DNA of 64,000 nucleotides from Pseudomonas sp. MIACH (GTDB lineage: Bacteria; Pseudomonadota; Gammaproteobacteria; Pseudomonadales; Pseudomonadaceae), in the NCBI RefSeq assembly GCF_001269925.1, contig NZ_LHVO01000053.1, positions 1 to 64,000 of the forward strand, given 5' to 3'. Shown piece after piece: positions 26,353 to 35,789 of this stretch; the first letter of the stretch is position 1; each line of letters opens with the position of its first letter. The position numbers and the translations under genes were made by a program. The notes under the pieces were generated by a model. The model was not told the origin of the DNA and did no database searches. It saw only the letters and a list, made by a program, of their open reading frames with translations.

Positions 26353-26886
26353 ATGCGGCATGTCGTTTTCTGTTTAATGATGATTTTTTCGCTTGTGGTG
26401 CAGGCGAGTGAGGCAGGCCGGCTCCGGCAAGCCGATTTTCCTGCACAAACCCATGAACTGGCGCTGAAAAACCAGACGGTGTTCACCTACCTCTGGGCGG
26501 ATGTGTACGCGGCTGCGCTGTATGCCCCGCAGAATGTAAGCGCCAGGCAAGCATGGAACTCGCAACAGCCGCTGCGCCTTGTGCTGTATTACTTTCGCGA
26601 CATCGACCGCAACGATGTGATCAAGGCAGCGACGGCCACCTTGGAGCGCCAACAAGCCAGCCCTCGCCTGAAGCCCGAAGTCGACCAGTTGCACGCCAAC
26701 TTTCGTAACATCCGCAGCGGTGATCGCTACGCCCTCGACTTTCGCCCGGGCCGTGGCCTGAATCTGGAGATCAATGGGCAGGTGGTGTTCAGCAGCCGCA
26801 ACGACGCGCTGGCAAGGGCCTACCTGGGCATCTGGCTGGAGCCGAAGGGCTTGTCCGATGACTTGCGCGGCAAACTGCTGAAATGA
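26353..26886 (+). CDS. Periplasmic chalcone-isomerase-like protein
   Basis: 177 residues from ATG 26353, with a signal peptide (hydrophobic 4-16, cleavage near VQA-SEA). The body resembles bacterial chalcone-isomerase-like proteins: VFTYLWADVYAAALYAP near the start, LVLYYFRDIDRNDVIKAA, and the C-terminal ARAYLGIWLEPKGLSDDLR. Flavonoid chemistry is not implied; bacterial members have no established function. Divergent from sthA. Confidence 0.75.
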   Translation: MRHVVFCLMMIFSLVVQASEAGRLRQADFPAQTHELALKNQTVFTYLWADVYAAALYAPQNVSARQAWNSQQPLRLVLYYFRDIDRNDVIKAATATLERQQASPRLKPEVDQLHANFRNIRSGDRYALDFRPGRGLNLEINGQVVFSSRNDALARAYLGIWLEPKGLSDDLRGKLLK

Positions 26887-26958
26887 GTATGCATCCACTG
26901 AACGATCGCTATCGGGGGCTTGCCCTAATGCCAGTCAGTTAAGCGCACATCGCCTCCT

Positions 26959-27056
26959 GTAGGAGCAAGCTTGCTCGCGAAAAACGTCAACGATAACGCG
27001 TGCTTCCTGAATGAACGCGGCGCCTGTGAGTTTTTCGCGAGCAAGCTCGCTCCTAC
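26959..27056. repeat. REP pair (TGTAGGAGCAAGCTTGCTCGCGAA type)
   Basis: Inverted copies of TGTAGGAGCAAGCTTGCTCG at 26959 and its mate ending at 27056, with a ~45-base spacer. This REP family differs from the GTGGGAGGGGG family beside it. Confidence 0.85.
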
Positions 27057-27081
27057 AAAAAGCCTTAACTGACTGGCATTA

Positions 27082-27141
27082 GCCCCCTCCCACGTGTCGA
27101 CTTGTGAATACATTCAAATGTGGGAGGGAGCTTGCTCCCGA
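27082..27141. repeat. REP pair (GTGGGAGGG type)
   Basis: CCCCCTCCCACGTGT and an inverted TGTGGGAGGGAGCTTGCTCC enclose about 25 bases. With the adjacent pair it fills the otherwise gene-free 26887-27223 interval. Confidence 0.8.
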
Positions 27142-27174
27142 TGAGGCCCTGCTCGACAACACAAAACCAGCAGC

Positions 27175-27205
27175 CATAAAAAAGCCCCGAACCAGTCGGG
27201 GCTTT
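27175..27205 (-). terminator. Rho-independent terminator of gap
   Basis: Read on the minus strand, AAAGCCCCGA-CTGGT-TCGGGGCTTT followed by a T run, directly after the gap stop. Confidence 0.9.
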
Positions 27206-27223
27206 CTCATTCAGTGCAAAGGC

Positions 27224-28687
27224 TTAGCGCGGGAACGCCGGCGGGTTGACCCCAGCCATGTCTTCCATCACGCGAACCACCTGGCAGCTGTAGCCGAACT
27301 CGTTGTCGTACCAGACGTACAGTACAACGCGGTTGTCCTGGGTAATGGTCGCTTCCGCGTCCACCACACCGGCGTGGCGCGAGCCAACGAAGTCGGTGGA
27401 CACTACTTCCTGCGAGTTGACGAAGTCGATTTGCTTATGCAGATCGGAGTGCAGCGCCATGTAGCGCAGGTACTCGTTCATCTCTTCACGGGTAGCAGCT
27501 TTCTCAAGGTTCAGGTTGAGAATGGCCATCGACACGTTCGGCGTCGGCACACGGATCGCGTTACCGGTCAGCTTGCCGGCCAGCTCAGGCAGGGCCTTGG
27601 CAGCGGCGGTGGCAGCACCGGTCTCGGTGATGACCATGTTCAGCGCGGCGCTGCGACCACGGCGATCGCCCTTGTGGAAGTTGTCGATCAGGTTCTGGTC
27701 GTTGGTGTACGAGTGAACGGTTTCAACGTGGCCGTTAACAATGCCGAACTTGTCATTCACAGCCTTCAGCACCGGCACGATGGCGTTGGTGGTGCAGGAA
27801 GCGGCGGACACGATCTTGTCGTCAGCGGTGATTTCGCCGTGGTTGATGCCGTGGACGATGTTCTTGAGCTTGCCTTTGCCAGGCGCGGTCAGCACGACGC
27901 GGTCGATACCCGGGCAGGTCAGGTGCTGGCCGAGGCCTTCGGCATCACGCCATACGCCAGTGTTGTCCACCAGCAGGGCGTCCTTGATGCCGTACTGGGT
28001 GTAATCCACCTCAGTCGGGTTCTTCGCGTAGATCACCTGGATCAGGTTACCGTTGGCGGTGATGGTGTTGTTTTCTTCATCGATGACGATGGTGCCGTTG
28101 AACGGACCGTGTACCGAATCGCGGCGCAGCAGGCTGGCACGTTTGGTCAGGTCGTTCTCGGCGCCTTTGCGCACGACGATGGCGCGCAGGCGCAGGCCGT
28201 CGCCGCCACCGGTTTTTTCGATCAGGATGCGTGCCAGCAGGCGGCCGATACGACCGAAACCGTAAAGGACAACGTCGGTGCCTTTGCGGGCAGCGGCGTT
28301 TTGCTGGCCAACCACATCGGCCATTTCTTCACGCACGAACTGCTCGGCGCTGCGGCCGGCACCTTCCTTGCGGAATTTGTAGGCCAGCTTGCCCAGGTCT
28401 ACCGAGGCCGCGCCGAGCTTGAGCTCGCTCATGGCCTTGAGCAGGGGGAATGTTTCGTGGACGGAGAGTTCGCTGTCGTCGGCAGAACGATGGCGAGCAA
28501 AGCGATGCGCCTTGAGAATCGCGATGACTGATTGGTTGATCAGGCTGCGGCCATAGATCGAGCTCACCACATTGTTATTGCGGTACAGCTGACCGATAAG
28601 CGGGATCATCGCTTCTGCGAGTGCTTCACGGTCGATCCATTCACCAAGACACTGGTCGGGCTTCTGAGTCACGGGAACCTTCCACAT
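27224..28687 (-). CDS. gap: Glyceraldehyde-3-phosphate dehydrogenase, long form
   Basis: 487 residues against ~335 for ordinary GAPDH. A ~130-residue N-terminal helical domain of unknown role precedes the Rossmann fold (VVLYGFGRIGRLLARIL). The catalytic cysteine is Cys298 in SAASCTTNAIVPV, and TETGAATAAAKALPEL and YVWYDNEFGYS are intact. Pseudomonads carry this long form besides a short Gap; it is associated with gluconeogenic growth and the NADP(H)-linked reaction. It is divergent from mfd. The conserved start MWKVPVTQKPDQCLGEW supports ATG 28687. Confidence 0.92.
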   Translation of the reverse strand: MWKVPVTQKPDQCLGEWIDREALAEAMIPLIGQLYRNNNVVSSIYGRSLINQSVIAILKAHRFARHRSADDSELSVHETFPLLKAMSELKLGAASVDLGKLAYKFRKEGAGRSAEQFVREEMADVVGQQNAAARKGTDVVLYGFGRIGRLLARILIEKTGGGDGLRLRAIVVRKGAENDLTKRASLLRRDSVHGPFNGTIVIDEENNTITANGNLIQVIYAKNPTEVDYTQYGIKDALLVDNTGVWRDAEGLGQHLTCPGIDRVVLTAPGKGKLKNIVHGINHGEITADDKIVSAASCTTNAIVPVLKAVNDKFGIVNGHVETVHSYTNDQNLIDNFHKGDRRGRSAALNMVITETGAATAAAKALPELAGKLTGNAIRVPTPNVSMAILNLNLEKAATREEMNEYLRYMALHSDLHKQIDFVNSQEVVSTDFVGSRHAGVVDAEATITQDNRVVLYVWYDNEFGYSCQVVRVMEDMAGVNPPAFPR

Positions 28688-29027
28688 GTAGGGGCTGAAA
28701 AAAGGGGCTACATTATGTCGTCCGACCGCCCGTTGAGCAATGCGCCAAGCCCAACAAAAAGCCCTTGCAAAAAAATACCACCCCGCTACAGGCCAGGAAA
28801 CACGCGGGCTTCAGAAGGCCACCAATGGCGCAGTGCCGCCAACTTGTCCGTAACCCTCCGAAACATCCGTGCAAAACGGCACTACATAATGAGTCAAAAG
28901 GCCGCTTTGTTTGTCTTAGCCACTACATTTCCTACAAACCGTAATAGGCTCAGTCAGCAACTGACAGGCGGCACCTCGGGCCGTTACAATTACCGACTTT
29001 GTCGCAACGCTTGGAGCTCAACCTTCC
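28688..29027. other. Divergent promoter region between gap and mfd
   Basis: 340 bases with no gene. It contains A/T-rich blocks and three similar CTACAT motifs (about 28709, 28881, 28922), possibly regulatory. I could not define promoters with confidence. Confidence 0.5.
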
Positions 29028-32000
29028 GTGCCCGTTCTGCGTCTACCGCTTCTCCCTGCCGCGGCAGGTAAACAGCACTGGGGCAACCTGCCCGGTGCCG
29101 CCCTGAGCCTGGCCATTGCCGAGGCTGCCAGCGCAGCCAAGCGCTTTACCCTGCTGCTCACCGCCGACAGCCAAAGCGCCGAACGGTTGGAGCAGGAGCT
29201 GAGCTTCTTCGCCCCCGATTTGCCGGTGCTGCATTTTCCCGACTGGGAAACCCTGCCCTATGACCTGTTCTCGCCGCACCAGGACATCATCTCCCAGCGT
29301 ATCGCCAGCCTTTACCGCCTGCCGGAACTGGCCCACGGTGTGCTGGTGGTGCCGATCACCACCGCCCTGCACCGCCTGGCGCCGACCAAGTTCCTGCTGG
29401 GCAGCAGCCTAGTGCTGGATATTGGCCAGAAGCTCGACGTGGAACAGATGCGCACGCGCCTGGAAGCCAGTGGCTACCGTTGCGTTGACACGGTGTACGA
29501 ACACGGCGAGTTCGCCGTGCGTGGTGCACTGATCGACCTGTTCCCGATGGGCAGCAAGTTGCCGTACCGCATCGACCTGTTCGATGACGAAATCGAGACC
29601 CTGCGCACCTTCGATCCGGAAAACCAGCGTTCCATCGACAAAGTCGAGTCGATCAAGCTGCTGCCGGCGCGGGAATTTCCGCTGCAAAAAGACGCGGTCA
29701 CGCGCTTCAAGGCGCGCTTCCGTGAACGCTTTGATGTCGACTTCCGCCGCTGCCCGATCTTCCAGGACTTGAGCAGCGGGATTACTCCGGCCGGTATCGA
29801 GTACTACCTGCCGCTGTTCTTCGACGAAACCTCCACCCTGTTCGATTACCTGCCCCAGGACACCCAAGTGTTCTCGCTGCCGGGCATCGAGCAAGCGGCA
29901 GAGAACTTCTGGAACGACGTGCGCAACCGCTATGAAGAGCGCCGTGTCGATCCTTCACGGCCTTTATTGCCGCCCGCCGAGCTGTTCCTGCCGGTGGAAG
30001 ACTGCTTCGCCCGCCTGAAAAACTGGCCGCGCGTGGTCGCCAGCCAACAGGACGTGGACGCCGGCAGCGGCCGCGAGCGTTTCCCGGCGGGAACGCTGCC
30101 GGACCTGGCGATCCAGGCCAAAGCCACGCAACCACTGGAAGCCCTCTCGAACTTCCTCGGCGACTTCCCCGGTCGCGTACTGTTCACCGCCGAGTCCGCC
30201 GGGCGCCGTGAAGTGCTGCTGGAACTGCTGGAACGCCTGAAGCTGCGGCCGAAAACCGTCGACAGCTGGCCGGATTTTGTCGCCAGCAAAGAACGCCTGG
30301 CGATCACCATCGCGCCGCTGGACGAAGGCCTGCTGCTGGATGACCCGGCACTCGCGCTGATCGCCGAGAGCCCGCTGTTCGGTCAGCGTGTGATGCAGCG
30401 TCGCCGCCGTGAAAAACGCGCCGACGCCAACAATGATGCGGTGATCAAAAACCTCACCGAACTGCGCGAAGGCGCGCCGGTGGTGCATATCGACCACGGC
30501 GTCGGCCGCTACCTCGGCCTGCAGACCCTGGAGATCGACAACCAGGCCGCCGAATTCCTCACCATGGAATACGCCGAGGGCGCCAAGCTCTATGTGCCGG
30601 TGGCCAACCTGCACCTGATCGCCCGCTACACCGGCAGCGACGACGCCCTGGCGCCGTTGCACCGCCTGGGCTCCGAGACCTGGCAGAAAGCCAAGCGCAA
30701 GGCCGCCGAACAGGTGCGCGATGTCGCCGCCGAACTGCTCGACATCTATGCCCGTCGTGCGGCGCGCGAAGGGTATGCCTTCGCCGACCCGAAAGCCGAC
30801 TACGCCACCTTCAGCGCCGGCTTCGCCTTCGAAGAAACCCCGGACCAGCAAACCACCATCGAAGCCGTGCGCGCCGACATGCTCGCGCCCAAGCCGATGG
30901 ACCGCCTGGTGTGCGGCGACGTGGGCTTCGGCAAGACCGAAGTGGCCATGCGCGCAGCCTTTATTGCGGTACACGGCGGCAAGCAAGTGGCGATCCTGGT
31001 GCCAACCACCCTGCTCGCCCAGCAACACTACAACAGCTTCCGCGACCGCTTTGCCGACTGGCCGGTGAGCGTGGAAGTGATGAGCCGCTTCAAGTCCGCC
31101 AAGGAAGTGAATGCCGCCGTCGCCGACCTCGCCGAAGGCAAGATCGACATCGTGATCGGTACGCACAAGCTGCTGTCGGACGATGTGAAGATCAAGAACC
31201 TGGGCCTGGTGATCATCGACGAAGAACACCGCTTCGGTGTGCGTCAAAAAGAACAGCTCAAGGCCCTGCGCAGCGAGGTCGACATCCTCACCCTCACCGC
31301 CACGCCGATTCCGCGCACGCTGAACATGGCCGTGTCGGGCATGCGCGACCTGTCGATCATCGCCACGCCACCGGCGCGGCGCCTGTCGGTGCGCACCTTC
31401 GTCATGGAGCAGAACAAAAGCACGGTCAAGGAAGCACTGCTGCGCGAATTGCTGCGCGGCGGCCAGGTGTACTACCTGCACAACGACGTAAAAACCATCG
31501 AGAAATGCGCCGCCGACCTTGCCGAACTGGTACCGGAAGCACGCATCGCCATCGGCCATGGGCAGATGCGCGAACGCGATCTCGAACAGGTGATGAGCGA
31601 CTTCTACCACAAGCGCTTCAACGTGCTGATCGCCTCGACCATCATCGAGACCGGCATCGACGTGCCAAGCGCCAACACCATCATTATCGAGCGGGCCGAC
31701 AAGTTCGGCCTGGCCCAGTTGCACCAGTTGCGCGGTCGGGTTGGGCGCAGTCACCACCAGGCGTATGCCTACCTGCTGACACCGCCCCGCCAACAGATCA
31801 CCGGGGACGCCGAAAAGCGCCTGGAAGCAATCGCCAACACCCAGGACCTGGGCGCCGGTTTTGTCCTGGCCACCAACGACCTGGAAATCCGTGGTGCCGG
31901 CGAACTGCTGGGCGATGGCCAGAGCGGGCAGATCCAGGCCGTCGGTTTCACCTTGTATATGGAGATGCTCGAACGCGCGGTGAAAGCCATCCGCAAGGGC

Positions 32001-32477
32001 GAGCAGCCGAACCTCGATCAACCCCTGGGCGGCGGTCCGGAAATCAACCTGCGCTTGCCGGCGTTGATCCCCGAAGACTACCTGCCGGATGTGCATGCAC
32101 GGCTGATCCTGTACAAGCGCATCGCCTCGGCCACCGACGAAGAAGGCCTCAAGGACCTGCAGGTGGAGATGATTGACCGCTTCGGCCTGCTGCCCGAGCC
32201 GACCAAGAACCTGGTGCGCCTGACCCTGCTCAAATTGCAGGCCGAGCAGCTTGGGATCAAGAAAGTCGACGCCGGGCCGCAGGGCGGGCGTATCGAATTC
32301 GAAGCGCAGACCCCGGTAGACCCGCTGGTGCTGATCAAGCTGATCCAGGGCCAGCCCAACCGCTACAAGTTCGAAGGGGCTACGCTGTTCAAGTTCATGG
32401 TGCCGATGGAACGCGCCGAAGAACGCTTTAATACATTGGAGGCGTTGTTCGAGCGCCTCATCCCGAAATCTGTTTGA
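29028..32477 (+). CDS. mfd: Transcription-repair coupling factor Mfd
   Basis: 1149 residues, matching E. coli Mfd (1148). It removes RNA polymerase stalled at lesions and recruits UvrA. Order: UvrB-like N-terminal domains (1-~350), RNA-polymerase-binding CarD-like domain (~470-545, VVHIDHGVGRYLGLQTLE), SF2 motor with Walker A GDVGFGKTE (Lys636) and DEEH at 731-734, RecG-like TRG motif region, and the C-terminal autoinhibitory domain. The start is a GTG at 29028 (MPVLRLPLLP); GGAG lies 12 bases upstream. Confidence 0.96.
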   Translation: MPVLRLPLLPAAAGKQHWGNLPGAALSLAIAEAASAAKRFTLLLTADSQSAERLEQELSFFAPDLPVLHFPDWETLPYDLFSPHQDIISQRIASLYRLPELAHGVLVVPITTALHRLAPTKFLLGSSLVLDIGQKLDVEQMRTRLEASGYRCVDTVYEHGEFAVRGALIDLFPMGSKLPYRIDLFDDEIETLRTFDPENQRSIDKVESIKLLPAREFPLQKDAVTRFKARFRERFDVDFRRCPIFQDLSSGITPAGIEYYLPLFFDETSTLFDYLPQDTQVFSLPGIEQAAENFWNDVRNRYEERRVDPSRPLLPPAELFLPVEDCFARLKNWPRVVASQQDVDAGSGRERFPAGTLPDLAIQAKATQPLEALSNFLGDFPGRVLFTAESAGRREVLLELLERLKLRPKTVDSWPDFVASKERLAITIAPLDEGLLLDDPALALIAESPLFGQRVMQRRRREKRADANNDAVIKNLTELREGAPVVHIDHGVGRYLGLQTLEIDNQAAEFLTMEYAEGAKLYVPVANLHLIARYTGSDDALAPLHRLGSETWQKAKRKAAEQVRDVAAELLDIYARRAAREGYAFADPKADYATFSAGFAFEETPDQQTTIEAVRADMLAPKPMDRLVCGDVGFGKTEVAMRAAFIAVHGGKQVAILVPTTLLAQQHYNSFRDRFADWPVSVEVMSRFKSAKEVNAAVADLAEGKIDIVIGTHKLLSDDVKIKNLGLVIIDEEHRFGVRQKEQLKALRSEVDILTLTATPIPRTLNMAVSGMRDLSIIATPPARRLSVRTFVMEQNKSTVKEALLRELLRGGQVYYLHNDVKTIEKCAADLAELVPEARIAIGHGQMRERDLEQVMSDFYHKRFNVLIASTIIETGIDVPSANTIIIERADKFGLAQLHQLRGRVGRSHHQAYAYLLTPPRQQITGDAEKRLEAIANTQDLGAGFVLATNDLEIRGAGELLGDGQSGQIQAVGFTLYMEMLERAVKAIRKGEQPNLDQPLGGGPEINLRLPALIPEDYLPDVHARLILYKRIASATDEEGLKDLQVEMIDRFGLLPEPTKNLVRLTLLKLQAEQLGIKKVDAGPQGGRIEFEAQTPVDPLVLIKLIQGQPNRYKFEGATLFKFMVPMERAEERFNTLEALFERLIPKSV

Positions 32478-32488
32478 AGGACGCCCCA

Positions 32489-33055
32489 ATGCGCCTGTTC
32501 CGCATTCTGAGCCTATTGTTGGTGGTACTCGCACCTTCGGCATTTGCCGACAGTCCGTATCAGGTGGAAATGATTCTGGTACGCCAGAACGCGGAGCCGG
32601 CGCTCAACAGCCGCGCTGCGCCGGAAAACTGGGATGAAGGCGCGCAGCGATTGGGCGACAGACTGAGCCCGCCGCGCCTGAACAATATCGTCGACAAACT
32701 CAACGCCGATAACAGCTTCACCGTGCTGGCGCACAAGGCCTGGGAACAGAATCTCGGCGAGCAGCCGGTCAAAATCGCGATCACCGACGGCCAGGAGCAG
32801 TTCGGCCAGTTTCCCATCGAGGGTGTGCTGAGCCTGCAATTGGGGCGTTTCACGGATATCGATGCGGACTTCTGGCTCAACACGTTCGACAGCAACGGCA
32901 GCGTGGTCGCCAGCGAACACCTGAGCCAGAAAGACGTGCGCACCAAGAACAACCAGCTCAACTACCTGGACGGCGGCCACCTGGCCCTGCTGATCAAGAT
33001 CACGTCGCTGACCGCCAAACCACCCAGCGCCCCCCCGCCCGACATTCAGGACTGA
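32489..33055 (+). CDS. csiV: CsiV-family periplasmic protein
   Basis: 188 residues from ATG 32489, 11 bases after mfd with GAAGGA upstream. Signal peptide 1-~20 (LLLVVLAPSAFA). The mature part begins SPYQVEMILVRQ, and includes the family blocks FTVLAHKAWEQNL and the C-terminal LNYLDGGHLALLIKI. CsiV proteins bind peptidoglycan in Shewanella. Co-transcription with mfd is likely but functionally unexplained. Confidence 0.82.
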   Translation: MRLFRILSLLLVVLAPSAFADSPYQVEMILVRQNAEPALNSRAAPENWDEGAQRLGDRLSPPRLNNIVDKLNADNSFTVLAHKAWEQNLGEQPVKIAITDGQEQFGQFPIEGVLSLQLGRFTDIDADFWLNTFDSNGSVVASEHLSQKDVRTKNNQLNYLDGGHLALLIKITSLTAKPPSAPPPDIQD

Positions 33056-33064
33056 TCCAGCGCC

Positions 33065-35758
33065 ATGCCCCTGACGTCGCCGTTGACCAAACCCCTGGCC
33101 CCTTCATGGGCCAATCGCTTCAAAGAGCAAAGCCTGGAGCGCGGGCGACGCTACGCCCTGGAGAACCGCGTACGCATCGTCGAGTCCGGCGACAGCACCA
33201 TCATCGCCAGTTGCGAAGGCTCGGGGAGCAACGTTTACCGGCAGACCATCTCATTGCGTGAATCGGCCAAGGGCGCGCTGATCCTGGTGGACAGCCGCTG
33301 TACCTGCCCGGTGCACACCAACTGCAAACATATCGCGGCGGTACTGCTCAAGGTTCAGGAAACCCTGGCCTACCCGGCCGCCGCCCAGGATGCCGAGCTG
33401 CTGGAAAAGCTCCAGGCAGTGCTGGATAACCGTGTGGTGTTGCCGCAGGTGGTGATGGAGGATGTTGTGCCCGTACCGCGCCTGTGGCTGGCCAGCGTCG
33501 AGTTCAGCGCGTTTGAACCGCGCAACGGCAAGATGCAGCGTTATATCCAGCACCGTGCGGCGCTGTCGTTCAACTATTTGGGCAACTATGTCAGCGGGCA
33601 GAAAAACGCCGACATCATCGTGCGCCAGGAAACCCAGAGCCTGCGCATCAAGCGTCATCCCGAGCTGGAGCAGCCCTATCGCGAGCAACTGCGCCTGCTC
33701 GGTTTCAAGATCGCCACGCGCCAGAGCAAGGCATTGCCGGAGAGCGCCGGCGAGCTGTTCGAGATGGTCAATGACAGTGCCTGGCTGAACTTCACCCTCA
33801 ATGCATCGCCGACCCTGCGGGCCGAGGGCTGGGAGCTGCAGATCGACGAAGACTTCGGTTTTGACCTGAGCGCCGTCGACGATTGGTACGCCACGGTTGA
33901 TGAAGGGCCAGAGCGCGATTGGTTCGACCTGGAACTGGGGATCATCGTCAACGGCGAGCGGCTGAGCCTGTTGCCGATCCTGCTGAACCTGATGCGCTCC
34001 CACACCGAGATCCTCAACCCGGAGAAACTCGCACGCCGCCGCGATGATGAGCTGATCCTGGTGAATATCCCCGGCCTGCCCAATGGCGGTCACGGCCCGC
34101 TGCAAGTGGCCCTGCCCTACGGCCGCTTGAAACCGGTGCTCGCCACCCTCGGTGAGTTCTACCTGCAGGAAGCCGGCACCACCACGCTGCGCCTGGCCAA
34201 GGCCGATGCGATTCGCCTCAACCCGCTGGAAGACCTGCCCCTGCAATGGGAGGGTGGCGAGAAGATCCGCAACTTTGCCCAGCGCCTGCGGGACATCAAG
34301 GATTTCACCTGTTCAGCGCCTGAAGGGTTGAACGCAACACTGCGACCTTATCAGTTGGAAGGCTTGAGCTGGATGCAGTCGCTGCGCCAACTGGAGGTGG
34401 GCGGGATTCTTGCGGATGACATGGGCCTGGGCAAAACCCTACAGACCTTGGCGCATATCCTCAGTGAAAAGATCGCCGGACGCCTGGACCGGCCGTGCAT
34501 GGTGGTGATGCCCACCAGCCTGATCCCCAACTGGCTCGACGAAGCGGCGCACTTCACCCCGCAGCTCAAGGTACTGGCGCTGTACGGTGCCACGCGCAAA
34601 AAACACTTCGCCAGCCTGCAGGACTACGACCTGCTGTTGACCACCTACGCCCTGCTACCCAAAGACATCGAACAACTGGCCGCCCTGCCCTTGCATGTGC
34701 TGATCCTCGATGAAGCCCAGTACATCAAGAACCCTTCCAGCAAGGCTGCCCAGGCCGCGCGCGAGCTGAATGCCCGGCAGCGCCTGTGCCTGAGCGGTAC
34801 ACCGCTGGAAAACCACCTGGGCGAGTTGTGGTCGCTGTTCCACTTCCTGCTGCCGGGCTGGCTGGGCGACGTCAAGAGCTTCAACCGCGACTACCGTGTT
34901 CCCATCGAAAAGCGCGCCAGTGAGGTGCGATTGCAGCACCTCAACGGCCGGATCAAACCCTTCCTGCTGCGCCGCACCAAGGAGCAGGTGGCCACGGAGC
35001 TGCCGCCCAAGACCGAAATCATTCACTGGGTCGATCTCAATGAGGCTCAGCGTGATGTGTACGAAACCATGCGCCTGGCCATGGATAAAAAGGTCCGCGA
35101 CGAGATCACCCGCAAAGGCGTGGCGCGCAGCCAGATCATCATTCTTGAGGCGCTGCTGAAGCTACGCCAGGTGTGCTGCGACCTGCGGCTGGTCAACGAC
35201 GCCACCCTGCCCGCCCGTGGCAGCAGCTCGGGCAAGCTCGACAGCCTGATGGAAATGCTCGAAGAGCTGTTTGAGGAAGGTCGCCGGATCCTGTTGTTTT
35301 CCCAGTTCACCTCAATGTTGAGCCTGATCGAAGTCGAGCTGAAAAAACGCGGTGTCGCCTACGCCCTGCTGACAGGCCAGACCCGCGATCGGCGCACGCC
35401 GGTGAAGGATTTCCAGAGCGGCAAGTTGCAGATTTTTCTGATCAGCCTGAAGGCCGGTGGCGTGGGGCTGAACCTGACCGAAGCTGACACCGTGATTCAC
35501 TACGACCCTTGGTGGAACCCGGCCACGGAAAACCAGGCCACCGACCGTGCGTATCGCATCGGCCAGGAGAAGCCGGTGTTCGTCTACAAGATGATTGCGC
35601 GGGGCACGGTGGAGGAAAAAATCCAACACCTGCAGAAGGAAAAGTCCGACCTGGCGGCGGGTGTGCTGGATGGGCGTACGACGGGGGATTGGCAGTTGGG
35701 CAACGACGATATCGAAGCGTTGTTTGCGCCGTTGCCGAACAAGCAAGAAAAGCGCTGA
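33065..35758 (+). CDS. SWIM zinc-finger SNF2-family helicase
   Basis: 897 residues. An N-terminal SWIM finger (CTCPVHTNCKHIAAVL, CxCx5CxH pattern) is followed by a ~300-residue linker and a Snf2 motor: Walker A DDMGLGKTLQTL (Lys457), DEAQ at 549-552, LSGTPLENHLGELWSLFHFL, and helicase C motifs LFSQFT, SLKAGGVGLNLTEAD and ATDRAYRIGQ. It probably remodels protein-DNA or RNA polymerase complexes; its substrate is unknown. It starts 9 bases after csiV, so it appears to be the third gene of an mfd-csiV-helicase operon. Confidence 0.9.
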   Translation: MPLTSPLTKPLAPSWANRFKEQSLERGRRYALENRVRIVESGDSTIIASCEGSGSNVYRQTISLRESAKGALILVDSRCTCPVHTNCKHIAAVLLKVQETLAYPAAAQDAELLEKLQAVLDNRVVLPQVVMEDVVPVPRLWLASVEFSAFEPRNGKMQRYIQHRAALSFNYLGNYVSGQKNADIIVRQETQSLRIKRHPELEQPYREQLRLLGFKIATRQSKALPESAGELFEMVNDSAWLNFTLNASPTLRAEGWELQIDEDFGFDLSAVDDWYATVDEGPERDWFDLELGIIVNGERLSLLPILLNLMRSHTEILNPEKLARRRDDELILVNIPGLPNGGHGPLQVALPYGRLKPVLATLGEFYLQEAGTTTLRLAKADAIRLNPLEDLPLQWEGGEKIRNFAQRLRDIKDFTCSAPEGLNATLRPYQLEGLSWMQSLRQLEVGGILADDMGLGKTLQTLAHILSEKIAGRLDRPCMVVMPTSLIPNWLDEAAHFTPQLKVLALYGATRKKHFASLQDYDLLLTTYALLPKDIEQLAALPLHVLILDEAQYIKNPSSKAAQAARELNARQRLCLSGTPLENHLGELWSLFHFLLPGWLGDVKSFNRDYRVPIEKRASEVRLQHLNGRIKPFLLRRTKEQVATELPPKTEIIHWVDLNEAQRDVYETMRLAMDKKVRDEITRKGVARSQIIILEALLKLRQVCCDLRLVNDATLPARGSSSGKLDSLMEMLEELFEEGRRILLFSQFTSMLSLIEVELKKRGVAYALLTGQTRDRRTPVKDFQSGKLQIFLISLKAGGVGLNLTEADTVIHYDPWWNPATENQATDRAYRIGQEKPVFVYKMIARGTVEEKIQHLQKEKSDLAAGVLDGRTTGDWQLGNDDIEALFAPLPNKQEKR

Positions 35759-35789
35759 CCAATCGCGCCTTACGCCCCCCCCCTACACA

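Noticed and set aside
28688..29027. HexR operator in the gap/mfd intergenic region
   Set aside because: No TTGT-N7/8-ACAA palindrome of the right spacing could be found.
29964..32543. Long minus-strand open frame antisense to mfd
   Set aside because: High-GC shadow frame; the plus strand encodes complete Mfd with all helicase motifs. Similar shadows opposite topA (40271-43024), acnA (59337-61445) and fadB (44714-46705) were dropped for the same reason.
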